Source: Metapseudomonas otitidis
GTDB taxonomy: Bacteria; Pseudomonadota; Gammaproteobacteria; Pseudomonadales; Pseudomonadaceae
Reading direction: 5' to 3'
Assembly (NCBI RefSeq): GCF_900111835.1
Contig: NZ_FOJP01000029.1
Location: forward strand, 1-42,630
DNA length: 42,630 nt
This document shows, in pieces, positions 18,203 to 27,269 of the stretch. Position numbers and translations under genes: made by a program. Each line of letters opens with the position of its first letter. The first letter of the stretch is position 1. The notes beneath the pieces are model-generated. The model did not search any database. It saw only the letters and a list, made by a program, of their open reading frames with translations, and was not told the DNA's origin.

Positions 18203-18817
18203 TCAGCGGGCCTGCAGGGCGCGAACCTTCAGCTCGCACTCGAACAGGAATTCGAAGGCTTCGACCTGGCGCAGGGCGTCGCTCATGCGCGGGCCCCAGG
18301 TGTAGAGGCCGTGGCCACGGATCAGGTAGCCGACGCACTCGGGGTGCGCGTCCAGCCAGGGCTGGACCTTGGCTGCCAGGCGGGCGATGTCCTGGTCGTT
18401 GTCGAAGATCGGCACTTCCACCTGGCTTTCATGGGTAGTCACGCCGCTGAAGGCCTTCTGCAGTTCGTAGTCGGCGAACACCAGCGAGTCGCTAAGGGTC
18501 AGCCGCGAGAGGACGGTGGCGTTCACCGAGTGGGTGTGCAGCACGGCACCGATCCCGGGCTGCCAGCGGTACAGCTGGGTGTGCAGCAGGGTCTCGGCGG
18601 AGGGTTTCTTGCCCGGCTCCAGGCTGATGCCGTCGAGGTCGGTGGCCAGCACGTCGTCCTCGCCGAGCTGGCCCTTGTGCTTGCCGGAAACGGTCAGCAG
18701 CGCCTGGTCGGCCGACAGCCGCGCCGAGTAGTTGCTGCTGGTGGCCGGGGACCAGCCGCGACCATAGAGGAAGCGGCCGGCCTCGATGATTTCACGGGTG
18801 AGTGTTTCGCGGTTCAT
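18203..18817 (-). CDS. mtnB: Methylthioribulose-1-phosphate dehydratase (MtnB)
   Basis: A 204-residue class II aldolase-fold enzyme that dehydrates 5-methylthioribulose-1-phosphate in methionine salvage. Zinc ligands are in VLHTHSVNATVLSR and IRGHGLYTWG; the phosphate loop TSSNYSARLS and catalytic-region SGKHKG are present. Its ATG overlaps the TGA of the MFS gene (ATGA), so translation is coupled. An in-frame extension up to 19999 lies inside the MFS gene and is rejected. mtnA and mtnK/P are not in the window. Confidence 0.96.
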   Translation of the reverse strand: MNRETLTREIIEAGRFLYGRGWSPATSSNYSARLSADQALLTVSGKHKGQLGEDDVLATDLDGISLEPGKKPSAETLLHTQLYRWQPGIGAVLHTHSVNATVLSRLTLSDSLVFADYELQKAFSGVTTHESQVEVPIFDNDQDIARLAAKVQPWLDAHPECVGYLIRGHGLYTWGPRMSDALRQVEAFEFLFECELKVRALQAR

Positions 18818-19965
18818 GCCCGCTCCTCTTTCAATTGAGTGGCAATGATAACGGCAGCAGCCATGGCGGCCAGGCTGGCGATGACGAAGGTCCAGGAAGC
18901 GCCCAGGCTGTTCCAGCTGTAACCGGAGTACAGGGCCCCGAGCGCGCCGCCGGTGCCGGCGAGTGCTGCGTAGAGCGCCTGGCCCTGGCCTTGCTGCTGC
19001 GGGCCGAACCGGCGTTGCACGAAATGGATGGCCGCCGCATGGAAGCTGCCGAAGGTCGCCGCATGGAGCACCTGGGCGAACAGCAGCACCGCGAGGTTGT
19101 CGGCGAGATGCCCCAGCAGCAGCCAGCGCAACGCCGCGAGCAGGAAGCTCGCGGCCAGCACCTGGCGAACCGGGAAGCGCGAGAGGATGCGCGCCATCAC
19201 CAGGAACATCAAGACCTCCGCCACCACGCCCAGCGCCCACAGCTGGCCGATGAAGCCGCGCGGGTAACCGAGGCTTTGCAGGTAGATGGTCTGGAAGGTG
19301 TAGTACGGGCCGTGGGACAGCTGCATCAACCCGACGCACAGGTAGAACGCCAGCACGCCGGGTTGCCGCAGTTGGTCGAGGAAGCCGCCGCGGGCGCCTC
19401 CCTCCCGGGCCACCGGCGTGGCATTGGGCACCCACCAGCTGCTGAGCACGATGCCGGCCATGATGACCACCAGCGCCATCGGGTAGACGTCCAGGCTGAA
19501 CACCTCGAACGCCTTGCCCAGGCCGACCACGGTGAGGATGAAGCCGATGGAGCCCCACAGGCGGATCTGGCTGTAGCGCGCGGCCTGCTCCCTGAGATGG
19601 GCCAGGGTGATCACCTCGAACTGCGGCAGCACCGCGTGCCAGAAGAAAGCGTGCAGGGCCATGATCATCGCCAGCCAGGCGTAGCTCTTGTCGACGAAGA
19701 TCAGCGCGAAGGTGCACAGGGTGCAGAACGCGCCCAACCGAACGATGGCCAGGCGCCGACCGCTGCGGTCGCCCAGCCAGCCCCAGAGATTGGGCGCCAC
19801 GCAGCGCATCAGCATGGGGATGGCCACCAGCTCGCCGATGCGCGCGGCGGAAAAGCCCAGGTGGGCGAAGTAGAGCCCGAGGAAGGGCGCCGTGGCGCCC
19901 AGCAGGGCGAAGTAGAACAGGTAGAAACCGGACAGCCGCCAGTACGGCAGCGCGCCGCCGGTCAC
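18814..19965 (-). CDS. MFS transporter (HcaT-like)
   Basis: A 383-residue, roughly 12-helix major facilitator of the MFS_1-like/HcaT group. It opens with [39 protein letters not shown] and has the loop-2 motif [10 protein letters not shown]. The true start is GTG at 19965, overlapping the aroC stop (GTGA), and its own stop overlaps the mtnB start. Sandwiched between aroC and mtnB, it may move an aromatic or methylthio compound, but the substrate is not known. The order aroC-MFS-mtnB-mtnD-mtnC is that of PAO1. Confidence 0.9.
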   Translation of the reverse strand: MTGGALPYWRLSGFYLFYFALLGATAPFLGLYFAHLGFSAARIGELVAIPMLMRCVAPNLWGWLGDRSGRRLAIVRLGAFCTLCTFALIFVDKSYAWLAMIMALHAFFWHAVLPQFEVITLAHLREQAARYSQIRLWGSIGFILTVVGLGKAFEVFSLDVYPMALVVIMAGIVLSSWWVPNATPVAREGGARGGFLDQLRQPGVLAFYLCVGLMQLSHGPYYTFQTIYLQSLGYPRGFIGQLWALGVVAEVLMFLVMARILSRFPVRQVLAASFLLAALRWLLLGHLADNLAVLLFAQVLHAATFGSFHAAAIHFVQRRFGPQQQGQGQALYAALAGTGGALGALYSGYSWNSLGASWTFVIASLAAMAAAVIIATQLKEERA

Positions 19966-21053
19966 AGTTGGCCGAGCACCGGAGTGGTGACACGCACATC
20001 GGCGTTCTGCCCGCGGTGGCGCAGCAGGTGGTCCATCAGCACGATGGCCATCATGGCTTCGGCGATGGGCGTGGCGCGGATGCCGACGCAGGGGTCGTGG
20101 CGGCCCTTGGTGATCACGTCCACCGGGTTGCCGTCGACGTCGATGGAGCGACCCGGGGTGGTGATGCTGGAGGTGGGCTTGAGTGCCAGGTGGGCGACGA
20201 TCGGCTGGCCCGAGGAAAGGCCGCCGAGGATGCCGCCGGCGTTGTTGCTGAGGAAGCCTTCCGGGGTCAGCTCGTCGCGGTGCTCGGTGCCGCGCTGGGC
20301 GACGCACGCGAAGCCGGCGCCGATTTCCACGCCCTTCACCGCATTGATGCTCATCAGCGCGTGGGCGAGCTCCGCGTCCAGGCGGTCGAAGATCGGCTCG
20401 CCCAGGCCCGGCGGCACGCCTTCGGCGACGACGGTGATCTTGGCGCCGACGGAATCCTGGTCACGGCGCAGCTGGTCCATGTAGGCCTCCAGCTCCGGCA
20501 CCTTGTCCGGATCGGGGCTGAAGAAGGCGTTCTGCTCCACCGAGTCCCAGGTCTTGAAGGGGATCTCGATCGGGCCGAGCTGGCTCATGTAGCCGCGGAT
20601 GCGGATGCCCTGCCCGGCCAGCCACTTCTTGGCGATGGCGCCGGCGGCGACGCGCATGGCGGTCTCGCGCGCCGAGGAACGGCCGCCGCCGCGGTAGTCG
20701 CGGACGCCGTACTTGTGGTGGTAGGTGTAGTCGGCGTGGGCCGGGCGGAACAGGTCCTTGATCGCCGAGTAGTCCTTGGACTTCTGGTCGGTGTTGCGGA
20801 TCAGCAGGCCGATGGAGCAGCCGGTGGTGCGGCCTTCGAAGACGCCGGAGAGGATTTCCACCTCGTCGGCCTCCTGGCGCTGGGTGGTGTGGCGGCTGGT
20901 GCCCGGCTTGCGGCGGTCAAGGTCACGCTGCAGGTCCTCCAGGGAAAGCTCCAGCCCGGGCGGGCAGCCGTCGACGATGGCGACCAGCGCCGGGCCGTGG
21001 CTTTCGCCAGCCGTGGTGACGGTGAACAGCTTGCCGTAGGTGTTGCCGGACAT
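19962..21053 (-). CDS. aroC: Chorismate synthase
   Basis: A 363-residue enzyme that makes chorismate from 5-enolpyruvylshikimate-3-phosphate with reduced FMN, the last shared step of aromatic synthesis. Signatures are [18 protein letters not shown] near the N-terminus, the central [20 protein letters not shown] and the C-terminal [20 protein letters not shown]. Length fits exactly. The start MSGNTYGKL at 21053 is conserved; a long upstream reading-frame extension is spurious. It is first in the overlapped operon leading to the methionine-salvage genes. Confidence 0.98.
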   Translation of the reverse strand: MSGNTYGKLFTVTTAGESHGPALVAIVDGCPPGLELSLEDLQRDLDRRKPGTSRHTTQRQEADEVEILSGVFEGRTTGCSIGLLIRNTDQKSKDYSAIKDLFRPAHADYTYHHKYGVRDYRGGGRSSARETAMRVAAGAIAKKWLAGQGIRIRGYMSQLGPIEIPFKTWDSVEQNAFFSPDPDKVPELEAYMDQLRRDQDSVGAKITVVAEGVPPGLGEPIFDRLDAELAHALMSINAVKGVEIGAGFACVAQRGTEHRDELTPEGFLSNNAGGILGGLSSGQPIVAHLALKPTSSITTPGRSIDVDGNPVDVITKGRHDPCVGIRATPIAEAMMAIVLMDHLLRHRGQNADVRVTTPVLGQL

Positions 21054-21182
21054 GCACAGTGCTCCGCTGAAATGGGCCTCGAAGAAAGGCCGAGGAGTAT
21101 ACCTGCGGCGCCCGACCAGTTCACCCACGAACCTTGCGCCGGTGCCGGCATCCAAGCCTGGCACTCCCACACGGATTCCCCC

Positions 21183-22175
21183 ATGCCCCGACTGCTGTAC
21201 ACCCTGCTCGCCCCGCTGCTCTGCAGCCTGCTCCCACCCGCCACCGGCTTCGCCGCCCAGACCGTGTTGCAGCGCCCCATGGACCTGGACACCGGCACCG
21301 GCGTGCTCCACGGCACCCTGCTGCTGCCCGGTGGCGAGGGGCCGGCCCCCGTCGCGTTGCTGGTGGCCGGCTCCGGCCCTACCGACCGCAACGGCAACAA
21401 CCCCATGGGCGGGCGCAACGACAGCCTGAAGAAGCTCGCCGAGCTGCTGGCCCGCAACGGCATCGCCAGCCTGCGCTTCGACAAGCGTGGCATTGCCGCC
21501 AGCCACGACGCCGGGCCGGACGAACGCCAGCTGAGCCTGGACGGCTACGTGGACGACGCCGTCGCCTGGGCACGCCAGCTCAGGGCCGACCCCCGGTTTT
21601 CCAGGCTGATCCTGATCGGACACAGCGAAGGGGCGCTGATCGCCAGCCTGGCCGCGCCACGTACCGAGGCCGCCGCCCTGGTGGTGATCGCCGGCAGCGG
21701 CCGGCCCTTCGACCAGTTGCTGGTGGAACAGCTACGCCAGCGCCTGCCGCCTCCGCTCCTGGCACGGAGCGCCGCGATCCTCGCGGCCCTGCGCAACGGC
21801 CAGACCGTGGACGAGGTGCCGCCGCCGCTGATGGTGCTGTTTCGACCCAGCGTGCAGCCCTACCTGATCTCGCTGCTGGCCCACGACCCGGTCGAGGCCT
21901 TCGCGGCGGTGAAAGTCCCCGCACTGATCCTGCAGGGCAGCCACGACATCCAGGTCGGCGTCGCCGATGCCGAGACCCTGAAGGCCGCGAAGCCCGATGC
22001 CGAGCTGGCGGTCATCGGCGGCATGAACCACATCCTGCGCATCACGCCGGCCGGTATCCAGGAGCAGCTGGGCTCCTATAATGCCGCCGAGCTGCCCCTG
22101 GCTCGCGAGCTGGGCCAGCACCTGCTGGCGTTCATCGCCGCCCTGCCCTCCAGCCCGCCGCCTGGCGGCCGATAA
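21183..22175 (+). CDS. Exported alpha/beta hydrolase
   Basis: A 330-residue hydrolase with a Sec signal peptide ([25 protein letters not shown], cleavage near AA-QT). The fold landmarks are the oxyanion region [15 protein letters not shown], the nucleophile elbow GHSEG (Ser148), the acid in LQGSHDIQV and the base in GGMNHIL. The catalytic triad looks complete, so an active periplasmic esterase or peptidase-like enzyme is likely. It resembles the YqiA/DUF-type 'alpha/beta hydrolase family' proteins; the substrate cannot be told. It is divergent from aroC (129-base gap) and followed 34 bases later by a tail-anchored hypothetical. Confidence 0.88.
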   Translation: MPRLLYTLLAPLLCSLLPPATGFAAQTVLQRPMDLDTGTGVLHGTLLLPGGEGPAPVALLVAGSGPTDRNGNNPMGGRNDSLKKLAELLARNGIASLRFDKRGIAASHDAGPDERQLSLDGYVDDAVAWARQLRADPRFSRLILIGHSEGALIASLAAPRTEAAALVVIAGSGRPFDQLLVEQLRQRLPPPLLARSAAILAALRNGQTVDEVPPPLMVLFRPSVQPYLISLLAHDPVEAFAAVKVPALILQGSHDIQVGVADAETLKAAKPDAELAVIGGMNHILRITPAGIQEQLGSYNAAELPLARELGQHLLAFIAALPSSPPPGGR

Positions 22176-22209
22176 CCGGATCACACCGCGCCCGTAACAG
22201 GAAAGCCCG

Positions 22210-22998
22210 ATGAGCGACACCGACACCCAGCCCCCCGAGGCCCTGGACCCCACGCCCGTGGTGGTGCCACCGCATCCCTGGGCCGACCTGGCGCCGGAGG
22301 ACCACCTGCTGCTGAGGCTGGCGCCGTTGCCCGCCGACGCTGCCACGGGGCCCAGGCCGCTGCGCTTCATCGAGCTGGGCGAGGTGGAACGGCACAGCCC
22401 CGACCACAGCCTGCTGGTGCTCAGCCTGCACCTGCCGGGGCAACTCATGCGCAAGGAACAGAACCGCCTGGAGGTCTGGGCCGACCACCGCAGCAAGGAG
22501 GTCCGCTTCGGCCCCGACGACGGCCTGCGGCTGGAGCCCCAGAACCGTGGCCTGGGGCGCTTCCTGCTGGCCCGAGGCATCCACTGGGCGCGACGCCAGT
22601 GGGCGCACTACCGGGTCGAAGGCGGCGCACTGCCGAACACGCTGGCCGTCTCGGAAGACATTCGCCAGCGCCGCGACCACGTACTCAAGGCCCAGGGATT
22701 CGAAGTCACCTACCAGGACCCTCTGCAACTGCACGCCCACTATGGCGCCGGTCGCGTCAGCGAGCTGCTGGATGACTGGAACAAGGAGAAGGTGCAGGTC
22801 ATCGGCCTGCTAGACGCGGCCAACATGCTGCAGCAGGCCGACCACAACCTGCACCAGCAGGAAATCCAGATCCGCAAGCTGGAGGACCGCGTCGCCGAAC
22901 TCAAGCGCGACGACAGCGGCCTGCGCTTCACCATCACCTGCCTGGTGGTCTTTGCCGTGTTCCAGGCCGGGCTGCTGATCTGGATCGCCACCCACTGA
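22210..22998 (+). CDS. Tail-anchored hypothetical protein with coiled coil
   Basis: A 262-residue protein of no family I recognise. The first 25 residues are acidic and proline-rich. The middle (about 60-170) is a mixed globular region with a conserved-looking PQNRGLGRFLLARGIHWARRQW segment. Residues about 185-235 form a probable coiled coil (ANMLQQADHNLHQQEIQIRKLEDRVAELKRD). The C-terminus is one transmembrane helix (FTITCLVVFAVFQAGLLIWIATH), so the bulk is predicted to face the cytoplasm. Position before prmB matches a hypothetical in PAO1. Confidence 0.85.
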   Translation: MSDTDTQPPEALDPTPVVVPPHPWADLAPEDHLLLRLAPLPADAATGPRPLRFIELGEVERHSPDHSLLVLSLHLPGQLMRKEQNRLEVWADHRSKEVRFGPDDGLRLEPQNRGLGRFLLARGIHWARRQWAHYRVEGGALPNTLAVSEDIRQRRDHVLKAQGFEVTYQDPLQLHAHYGAGRVSELLDDWNKEKVQVIGLLDAANMLQQADHNLHQQEIQIRKLEDRVAELKRDDSGLRFTITCLVVFAVFQAGLLIWIATH

Positions 22999-22999
22999 C

Positions 23000-23027
23000 G
23001 GGCACGCCCCGATTTTCAGAGGTGCCC
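23000..23027. repeat. Possible solo MITE terminus
   Basis: In the 47-base convergent gap before prmB, the minus strand from 23027 reads GGGCACCTCTGAAAATC. This matches 14 of 17 positions of the left end of the element at 39452 (GGGCACCTCTAAAAACT, counting its flanking GG), with the first ten bases identical. A second GGGCAC at 23000-23005 makes a 6-bp inverted repeat. It may be a remnant or a short derivative of the same repeat family, or act as a weak terminator. Confidence 0.4.
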
Positions 23028-23045
23028 TGACCGGGGAGGTCCTCT

Positions 23046-23960
23046 TCAGCCCGCCAGGCGGGTGCGGAACAGGTCCTGGTGTTCGCGGCACTGGCGGGCA
23101 CTGAGCAGGAACACGCCATGCCCGCCCCGGGCGAACTCCAGCCAGGTGAAGTCCACTTCCGGATACAGCGCCTCCACATGCACCTGGCTGTTGCCCACCT
23201 CGACGATCAGGGTGCCCTGCTCGGTCAGGTGGTCGGCGGCTTCGGCCAGCATGCGCCGCACCAGGTCCAGCCCATCGTCGCCACAGGCCAGGCCCATGGC
23301 TGGTTCGTGGTGGTACTCCTCGGGCATGTCGGCGAAGTCTTCCGCATCGACATAGGGCGGATTGGACAGGATCAGGTCGAAGCGCTGGCCGGGCAGGCCG
23401 TCGAAGCCGTCGCCCTGGACGGTATAGACGCGGTCTTCCAGTTCGTGGCGCTCGATGTTCTGGTTGGCCACCTCCAGCGCGTCGAAGGACAGGTCAGCCA
23501 GCACCACCTCTGCCTCGGGGAAGGCGTGGGCGGCGGCAATGCCGATGCAGCCGGAGCCGGTGCAGAGGTCGAGGATGCGCGCCGGCATGTTCGGCAGCCA
23601 GGGCTCGAAGCCCTGCTCGATCAGCTCGCCGATGGGCGAACGGGGGACCAGCACGCGCTCGTCGACCACGAACGGCAGGCCGCAGAACCAGGCCTCGCCC
23701 AGCAGGTAGGCGGCCGGTACGCGCTCATGGATGCGGCGCTTCAGCAGGGCCTGGACGTGCTCGCGCTCGTCGTCCTCCAGGCTGCAGTCCAGGTAGCTGT
23801 CGGCGATCTCGTAGGGCAGGTGCAGGGCGCCGAGGACGAGCTGGCGGGCTTCATCCCAGGCGTTGTCGGTGCCATGGCCGAAGAACAGGTTCTCCCCATG
23901 GAAACGGCTAACGGCCCAGCGGATGTGGTCGCGCAGGGTGCGCAGGCGGGATTCGGACAC
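23046..23960 (-). CDS. prmB: 50S ribosomal protein uL3 glutamine methyltransferase
   Basis: A 304-residue HemK-family N5-glutamine methyltransferase. The SAM site [13 protein letters not shown] and the catalytic NPPYVDAED are clear. The N-terminal helical substrate domain (about 1-90) and the segment [24 protein letters not shown] are typical of PrmB rather than PrmC. It modifies a glutamine of ribosomal protein L3. The start is GTG at 23960 ([12 protein letters not shown]) with AGAGG upstream. Confidence 0.94.
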   Translation of the reverse strand: MSESRLRTLRDHIRWAVSRFHGENLFFGHGTDNAWDEARQLVLGALHLPYEIADSYLDCSLEDDEREHVQALLKRRIHERVPAAYLLGEAWFCGLPFVVDERVLVPRSPIGELIEQGFEPWLPNMPARILDLCTGSGCIGIAAAHAFPEAEVVLADLSFDALEVANQNIERHELEDRVYTVQGDGFDGLPGQRFDLILSNPPYVDAEDFADMPEEYHHEPAMGLACGDDGLDLVRRMLAEAADHLTEQGTLIVEVGNSQVHVEALYPEVDFTWLEFARGGHGVFLLSARQCREHQDLFRTRLAG

Positions 23961-24024
23961 GACGCTCTACCTCTTGGAACGGGATGCGGATTCTACACCC
24001 GACCGCTCAGGGCTTGCGACGCAC

Positions 24025-24132
24025 CTAGGGGTCTTCCCGGCGCTCACGACGCAATTCGCGCAACACGGCGATGGCCACGGCGCAGGCGAACAGCAACCAG
24101 AAAGAAGGGGGAAGATCAGACAGGCCATTCAT
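24025..24132 (-). CDS. 35-residue single-pass membrane peptide
   Basis: A small gene reading MNGLSDLPPS, then one hydrophobic helix (FWLLFACAVAIAVL), then a strongly charged tail (RELRRERREDP). AAGGAG lies seven bases before its ATG, which supports translation. The positive-inside rule puts the C-terminus in the cytoplasm. It sits between prmB (downstream) and the divergent cysteine-hydrolase-like gene. Could be a small regulatory or structural membrane protein; nothing specific can be claimed. Confidence 0.6.
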   Translation of the reverse strand: MNGLSDLPPSFWLLFACAVAIAVLRELRRERREDP

Positions 24133-24286
24133 GCGGCAACTCCTTGCACACGGCGACTTCGACTCCATCCGAAGGGCTTCGATGGTGCGCCGGGCGGGAA
24201 GGTTCCCGCAAGAGGATTGCGCGACATGGTTCACTTATCGCGTCACACGGCGGACAATAGCGGCCTACGTCGTACCGGAGATTCGC

Positions 24287-24883
24287 ATGTCTGCTCCCAA
24301 ATCCATGTTCCAACTCAGCGGCCGGGGCTACCCGCCGACCACCCTGAGCAACGCCACGCTGGTCATCATCGACGTCCAGGAGGAGTACCGCAGCGGCGTC
24401 CTGGCCCTGCCCGGCCTCGACGCGGCACTGGAGGAGATCGCGACCCTGCTGGCCGCCGCTCGCGCAGCCGGCACTCCTGTCGTACACGTCAAGCACCTGG
24501 GCGTTCCGGGTGGCCTGCTGGACCCCCAGGGCGAACGTGGCCAGCAGATGCCCGAAGCCGCCCCGCTGCCTGGCGAGGTGGTCGTCGAGAAGCGCCTGCC
24601 CAACGCCTTTGCCGGCACCGACCTGCACGACCGCCTGCAGGAAATCGGCCACCTGGACCTGATCGTCTGCGGCTTCATGACCCATTCCAGCGTCAGCACC
24701 ACCGTGCGCGCCGCCAAGGACTACGGCTACCGCTGCACCCTGGTCGCCGCCGCCTGTGCCACCCGTGACCTGCCCACCCCTGACGGCGGCGTGATCAGCG
24801 CCGACGAGATGCACCGCGTCGAGGTCATCGCCCTCGCCGACAACTTCGCCAGCGTCGTACCCAACGCACGCGCCCTCGCCTGA
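24287..24883 (+). CDS. Isochorismatase-fold hydrolase with Ser at the Cys position
   Basis: A 198-residue isochorismatase/cysteine-hydrolase family protein. The Asp of LVIIDVQEEY (Asp29) and the Lys of VVEKRLPNAF match the catalytic Asp-Lys pair. The third position normally reads Thr-X-X-Cys-Val; here it is VCGFMTHSSVSTT, so serine stands where the nucleophilic cysteine is expected. Isochorismatases proper (PhzD, EntB type) also lack that cysteine, so the protein may use isochorismatase-like chemistry or a serine nucleophile, not amidase chemistry. Start is ATG of MSAPKSMFQLSGRGYPP with GGAG upstream. It is monocistronic or leads into the next small gene 103 bases on. Confidence 0.85.
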   Translation: MSAPKSMFQLSGRGYPPTTLSNATLVIIDVQEEYRSGVLALPGLDAALEEIATLLAAARAAGTPVVHVKHLGVPGGLLDPQGERGQQMPEAAPLPGEVVVEKRLPNAFAGTDLHDRLQEIGHLDLIVCGFMTHSSVSTTVRAAKDYGYRCTLVAAACATRDLPTPDGGVISADEMHRVEVIALADNFASVVPNARALA

Positions 24884-24986
24884 GGCAACGCCTCACCGCA
24901 AAGCCGGCCCTCTCCTATCGGGCGAATGGCAGGAACCCCACCCCCCTGGTTCCGGTCATACGCCCGATCAAGACGAGGAAGACCGG

Positions 24987-25307
24987 ATGAGACAACCCGA
25001 TGGATTCGACGCCCGCCGCCTTCGCCCTCATGCGCCCCGGCACCTGGGGTGGCGGCTGCTGGCCGGCTGTGCGGCACTGATCGCCACCCTGGGCATCCTC
25101 CTGGCGATGGCCGGCTCGGCCACCCTGCTCGGCCGTCCGCCGGCGCTCGGCACGCTCAACGACAGCACCGGCGCCGCGCTGACGCTGCTGGTCAGCGGCC
25201 TGTTGCTACTGGCCTTCGGCGTTGGGCTCTGGCGCCATGCACGGCGGCGCTTCCGCCGGCGCAGCAACCTGGACCTGTCGCCCCGGTTGATGAAGAAACG
25301 CCACTGA
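24987..25307 (+). CDS. Small two-helix membrane protein
   Basis: A 106-residue protein with two hydrophobic helices (WRLLAGCAALIATLGILLAMAG and LTLLVSGLLLLAFGVGLWRHA) and basic ends (RHARRRFRRRSN, LMKKRH). A GAGGAAG site precedes the ATG at 24987. Arg-rich N- and C-termini predict both ends in the cytoplasm. No family recognised. It is followed 48 bases later by smrA in the same direction. Confidence 0.75.
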   Translation: MRQPDGFDARRLRPHAPRHLGWRLLAGCAALIATLGILLAMAGSATLLGRPPALGTLNDSTGAALTLLVSGLLLLAFGVGLWRHARRRFRRRSNLDLSPRLMKKRH

Positions 25308-25355
25308 CGTCGCCCCGCCTCGCGGGTAAACTGGGCGGCCGCTGTGGAGGCCCTC

Positions 25356-25913
25356 ATGCAAGACGACGATTTTTCCCTGTTCAGCCAGCAGATGCGTGGC
25401 GTCAAACGTATCCAGCACGACCGCGCGGATGTCGGCAAGCCGCGCGCCGACCGCCAGCAGGTCGTCAGCCGCCGGCAGAACGCCACCCAGGCGGGCACCA
25501 GCACCAAAGTGGACGGCCTGTCGGACCTCTTCGTGATCGATGTGGGTGCCGAGGATGAACTGAACTGGGCCCGCGACGGCGTCCAGGAAGGCCAGATGCG
25601 CAAGCTCAAGCAGGGCCAGATCGCCTTCGAGGGCAGCCTCGACCTGCACGGCATGACCGTGGAAAAGGCCCGCGAGACACTCTGGGACTTCCTCGCCGAA
25701 GCCGCCAAGCTGGAAATCCGCTGCGTGCGCATCACCCATGGCAAGGCCGCACGCCTGGATGGCAAGCGCCCGCTGATCAAGAGCCACGTCAACACCTGGC
25801 TGCGCCAGCATCCCCAGGTGCTCGGCTTCACTTCCTGCCTGCCGCGCCACGGCGGCACCGGCGCCCTCTACGTGATGCTGCGCCGCACCATGCTCGAAGG
25901 CCGCGACGAGTAA
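25356..25913 (+). CDS. smrA: Smr-domain DNA endonuclease (SmrA-like)
   Basis: A 185-residue protein with a charged N-terminal extension (about 1-85) and a C-terminal Smr domain. The Smr signature elements are LDLHGMTVEKARE, ITHGKAARLDG and the terminal RHGGTGALYVMLRR. E. coli SmrA and SmrB nick nucleic acids; related proteins resolve stalled ribosome mRNAs. The start was placed at MQDDDFSLFSQQ (25356) because GGAGG sits five bases upstream; an in-frame GTG at 25344 is less likely. Confidence 0.9.
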   Translation: MQDDDFSLFSQQMRGVKRIQHDRADVGKPRADRQQVVSRRQNATQAGTSTKVDGLSDLFVIDVGAEDELNWARDGVQEGQMRKLKQGQIAFEGSLDLHGMTVEKARETLWDFLAEAAKLEIRCVRITHGKAARLDGKRPLIKSHVNTWLRQHPQVLGFTSCLPRHGGTGALYVMLRRTMLEGRDE

Positions 25914-25923
25914 CCGTGACCAG

Positions 25924-25945
25924 GGCCGCCCGGCACCGGGCGGCC
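25924..25945. terminator. GC-rich hairpin between smrA and the PAS-MCP gene
   Basis: GGCCGCCCGG-CA-CCGGGCGGCC is a perfect inverted repeat in the 39-base convergent gap. The innermost pairs must open to make a loop and no T-run follows, so it is probably a transcript 3'-end stabiliser or weak terminator. Confidence 0.45.
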
Positions 25946-25952
25946 ACTTGAT

Positions 25953-27269
25953 TCAACGTTCCAGCGTGGAACTGAACTGGCGGATGGCTTCCACCACCCG
26001 CTGGGCACCTTCCTGGATCTCCAGGATCGCCTGGCCCGCCTGGCTGGCCAGCTGCACCCCCTGCTCCACCTTCTCGCGGCTGCTTTCCATGCTCTGCACC
26101 GCCTCCTGGGACAGCTCATGGTTGCGCCTTACCACGTCGACGATCTCCACCGTCGCCTGGGCCGTGCGCGCCGCCAGGTTGCGCACCTCCTCGGCTACCA
26201 CGGCGAACCCGCGCCCCTGTTCGCCGGCGCGTGCCGCCTCGATGGCAGCATTCAGCGCCAGCAGGTTGGTCTGGTCGGCAATGCCGCGGATGGTCTGGAC
26301 GATGCTGCTGATCTGGTCGGACTGCTGGCTCACGGCCGAAATGCCGCTGGCCGCCCGGTTCAATTCGCCAGCGATGCCCTGCACCACGTCCACCGTGCGC
26401 TGGACCACTTCAGCACCACGCTGCGCACCACCGTCGGTCTGCAGGGATATCTCGTAGGCCAGGTGCGCCGCTTCGGACTCGGCCTGCTGGTGCAGCACCT
26501 GCTCAGTCACGTCCGAGGCCAGTTTCACCACCTTGTAGAGGGTGCCATTGGCGTCAAACACCGGGTTGTAGGTGGCACGCAGCCAGACCACATCCCCGCG
26601 CTTGTTGACCCGCTTGAAGCGGCCGGAGAAGAACTCACCGCGGTTCAGGCGCTCCCAGAACTGTGCGTACTCGGGCGAAGCGCCATCCTCGCGGGTACAC
26701 AGCTGCCGGTGATGGCGCCCGCGGATCTCGTCCAGGCGATACCCCATCAGGCTGAGGAAATTCTCGTTGGCGGTGAGCACCTCGCCCTTGAGGTTGAACT
26801 CGATCACCGCCATGGAACGGTCGATGGCGCTGATCAGGCTTTCCTGCTGTTGTTCACGCACCACCTGGGCGGTGATGTCGGTGGCCAGCTTGAGCACCCC
26901 GACCACCCGCCCAGCCGTGTCACGCACCGGGTTGTAGCTGGCCTCGAGCCACAATTCGCGCCCTTGCTTGTCCTGGCGACGGAAGCGGTCGCGGATGAAC
27001 TCGCCCGCCGCCAGGCGCTCCCAGAAGCGGCGGTACTCGGCACTATTGGCATAGGCCGGATCACAGAACATCCGGTGGTGCCGTCCCTGCACCTCCTCCA
27101 GGCGGTAACCGACCGCAGACAGGAAATTCTCGTTGGCGGACACGATGGTGCCATCCGGCAGGAATTCGATGACCGCCATGGAGCGATCGACGGCGCTACG
27201 GCGCGCCAGGGCCTGCGTGAGCTGGGCTTGGCACTCGGCCAGTTCGCGCTTGAGGGATGACTGGAACAT
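25953..27269 (-). CDS. Soluble PAS-PAS-MCP receptor (BdlA-like architecture)
   Basis: A 438-residue chemoreceptor with no transmembrane segment. Two clearly duplicated PAS domains (about 27-133 and 148-255) share (A/S)(V/I)[16 protein letters not shown] and GRHHR. They are followed by a short MCP signalling domain (about 265-430) with the conserved tip [37 protein letters not shown]. No C-terminal pentapeptide for CheR/CheB tethering is present. Two PAS plus MCP without membrane helices is the architecture of BdlA, the P. aeruginosa dispersal regulator (about 417 residues). Whether it is an orthologue cannot be decided here; it lies between smrA and folE, not at the bdlA locus I recall. Start chosen at [10 protein letters not shown] (27269). 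Confidence 0.9.
   Translation of the reverse strand: MFQSSLKRELAECQAQLTQALARRSAVDRSMAVIEFLPDGTIVSANENFLSAVGYRLEEVQGRHHRMFCDPAYANSAEYRRFWERLAAGEFIRDRFRRQDKQGRELWLEASYNPVRDTAGRVVGVLKLATDITAQVVREQQQESLISAIDRSMAVIEFNLKGEVLTANENFLSLMGYRLDEIRGRHHRQLCTREDGASPEYAQFWERLNRGEFFSGRFKRVNKRGDVVWLRATYNPVFDANGTLYKVVKLASDVTEQVLHQQAESEAAHLAYEISLQTDGGAQRGAEVVQRTVDVVQGIAGELNRAASGISAVSQQSDQISSIVQTIRGIADQTNLLALNAAIEAARAGEQGRGFAVVAEEVRNLAARTAQATVEIVDVVRRNHELSQEAVQSMESSREKVEQGVQLASQAGQAILEIQEGAQRVVEAIRQFSSTLER

Noticed and set aside
18818-19999. In-frame extension of mtnB to 598 codons
   Set aside because: The extension lies entirely within the MFS gene on the same strand in another frame and has no protein-like composition; the ATGA overlap gives a natural mtnB start.
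19968-21182. Long plus-strand frame leading into the alpha/beta hydrolase
   Set aside because: It is antisense to aroC; the hydrolase has a clear signal peptide beginning at 21183.
21054-21623. N-terminal extension of aroC
   Set aside because: AroC starts at MSGNTYGKL in known enzymes and the length is then exactly right; the extension is antisense to the hydrolase gene.
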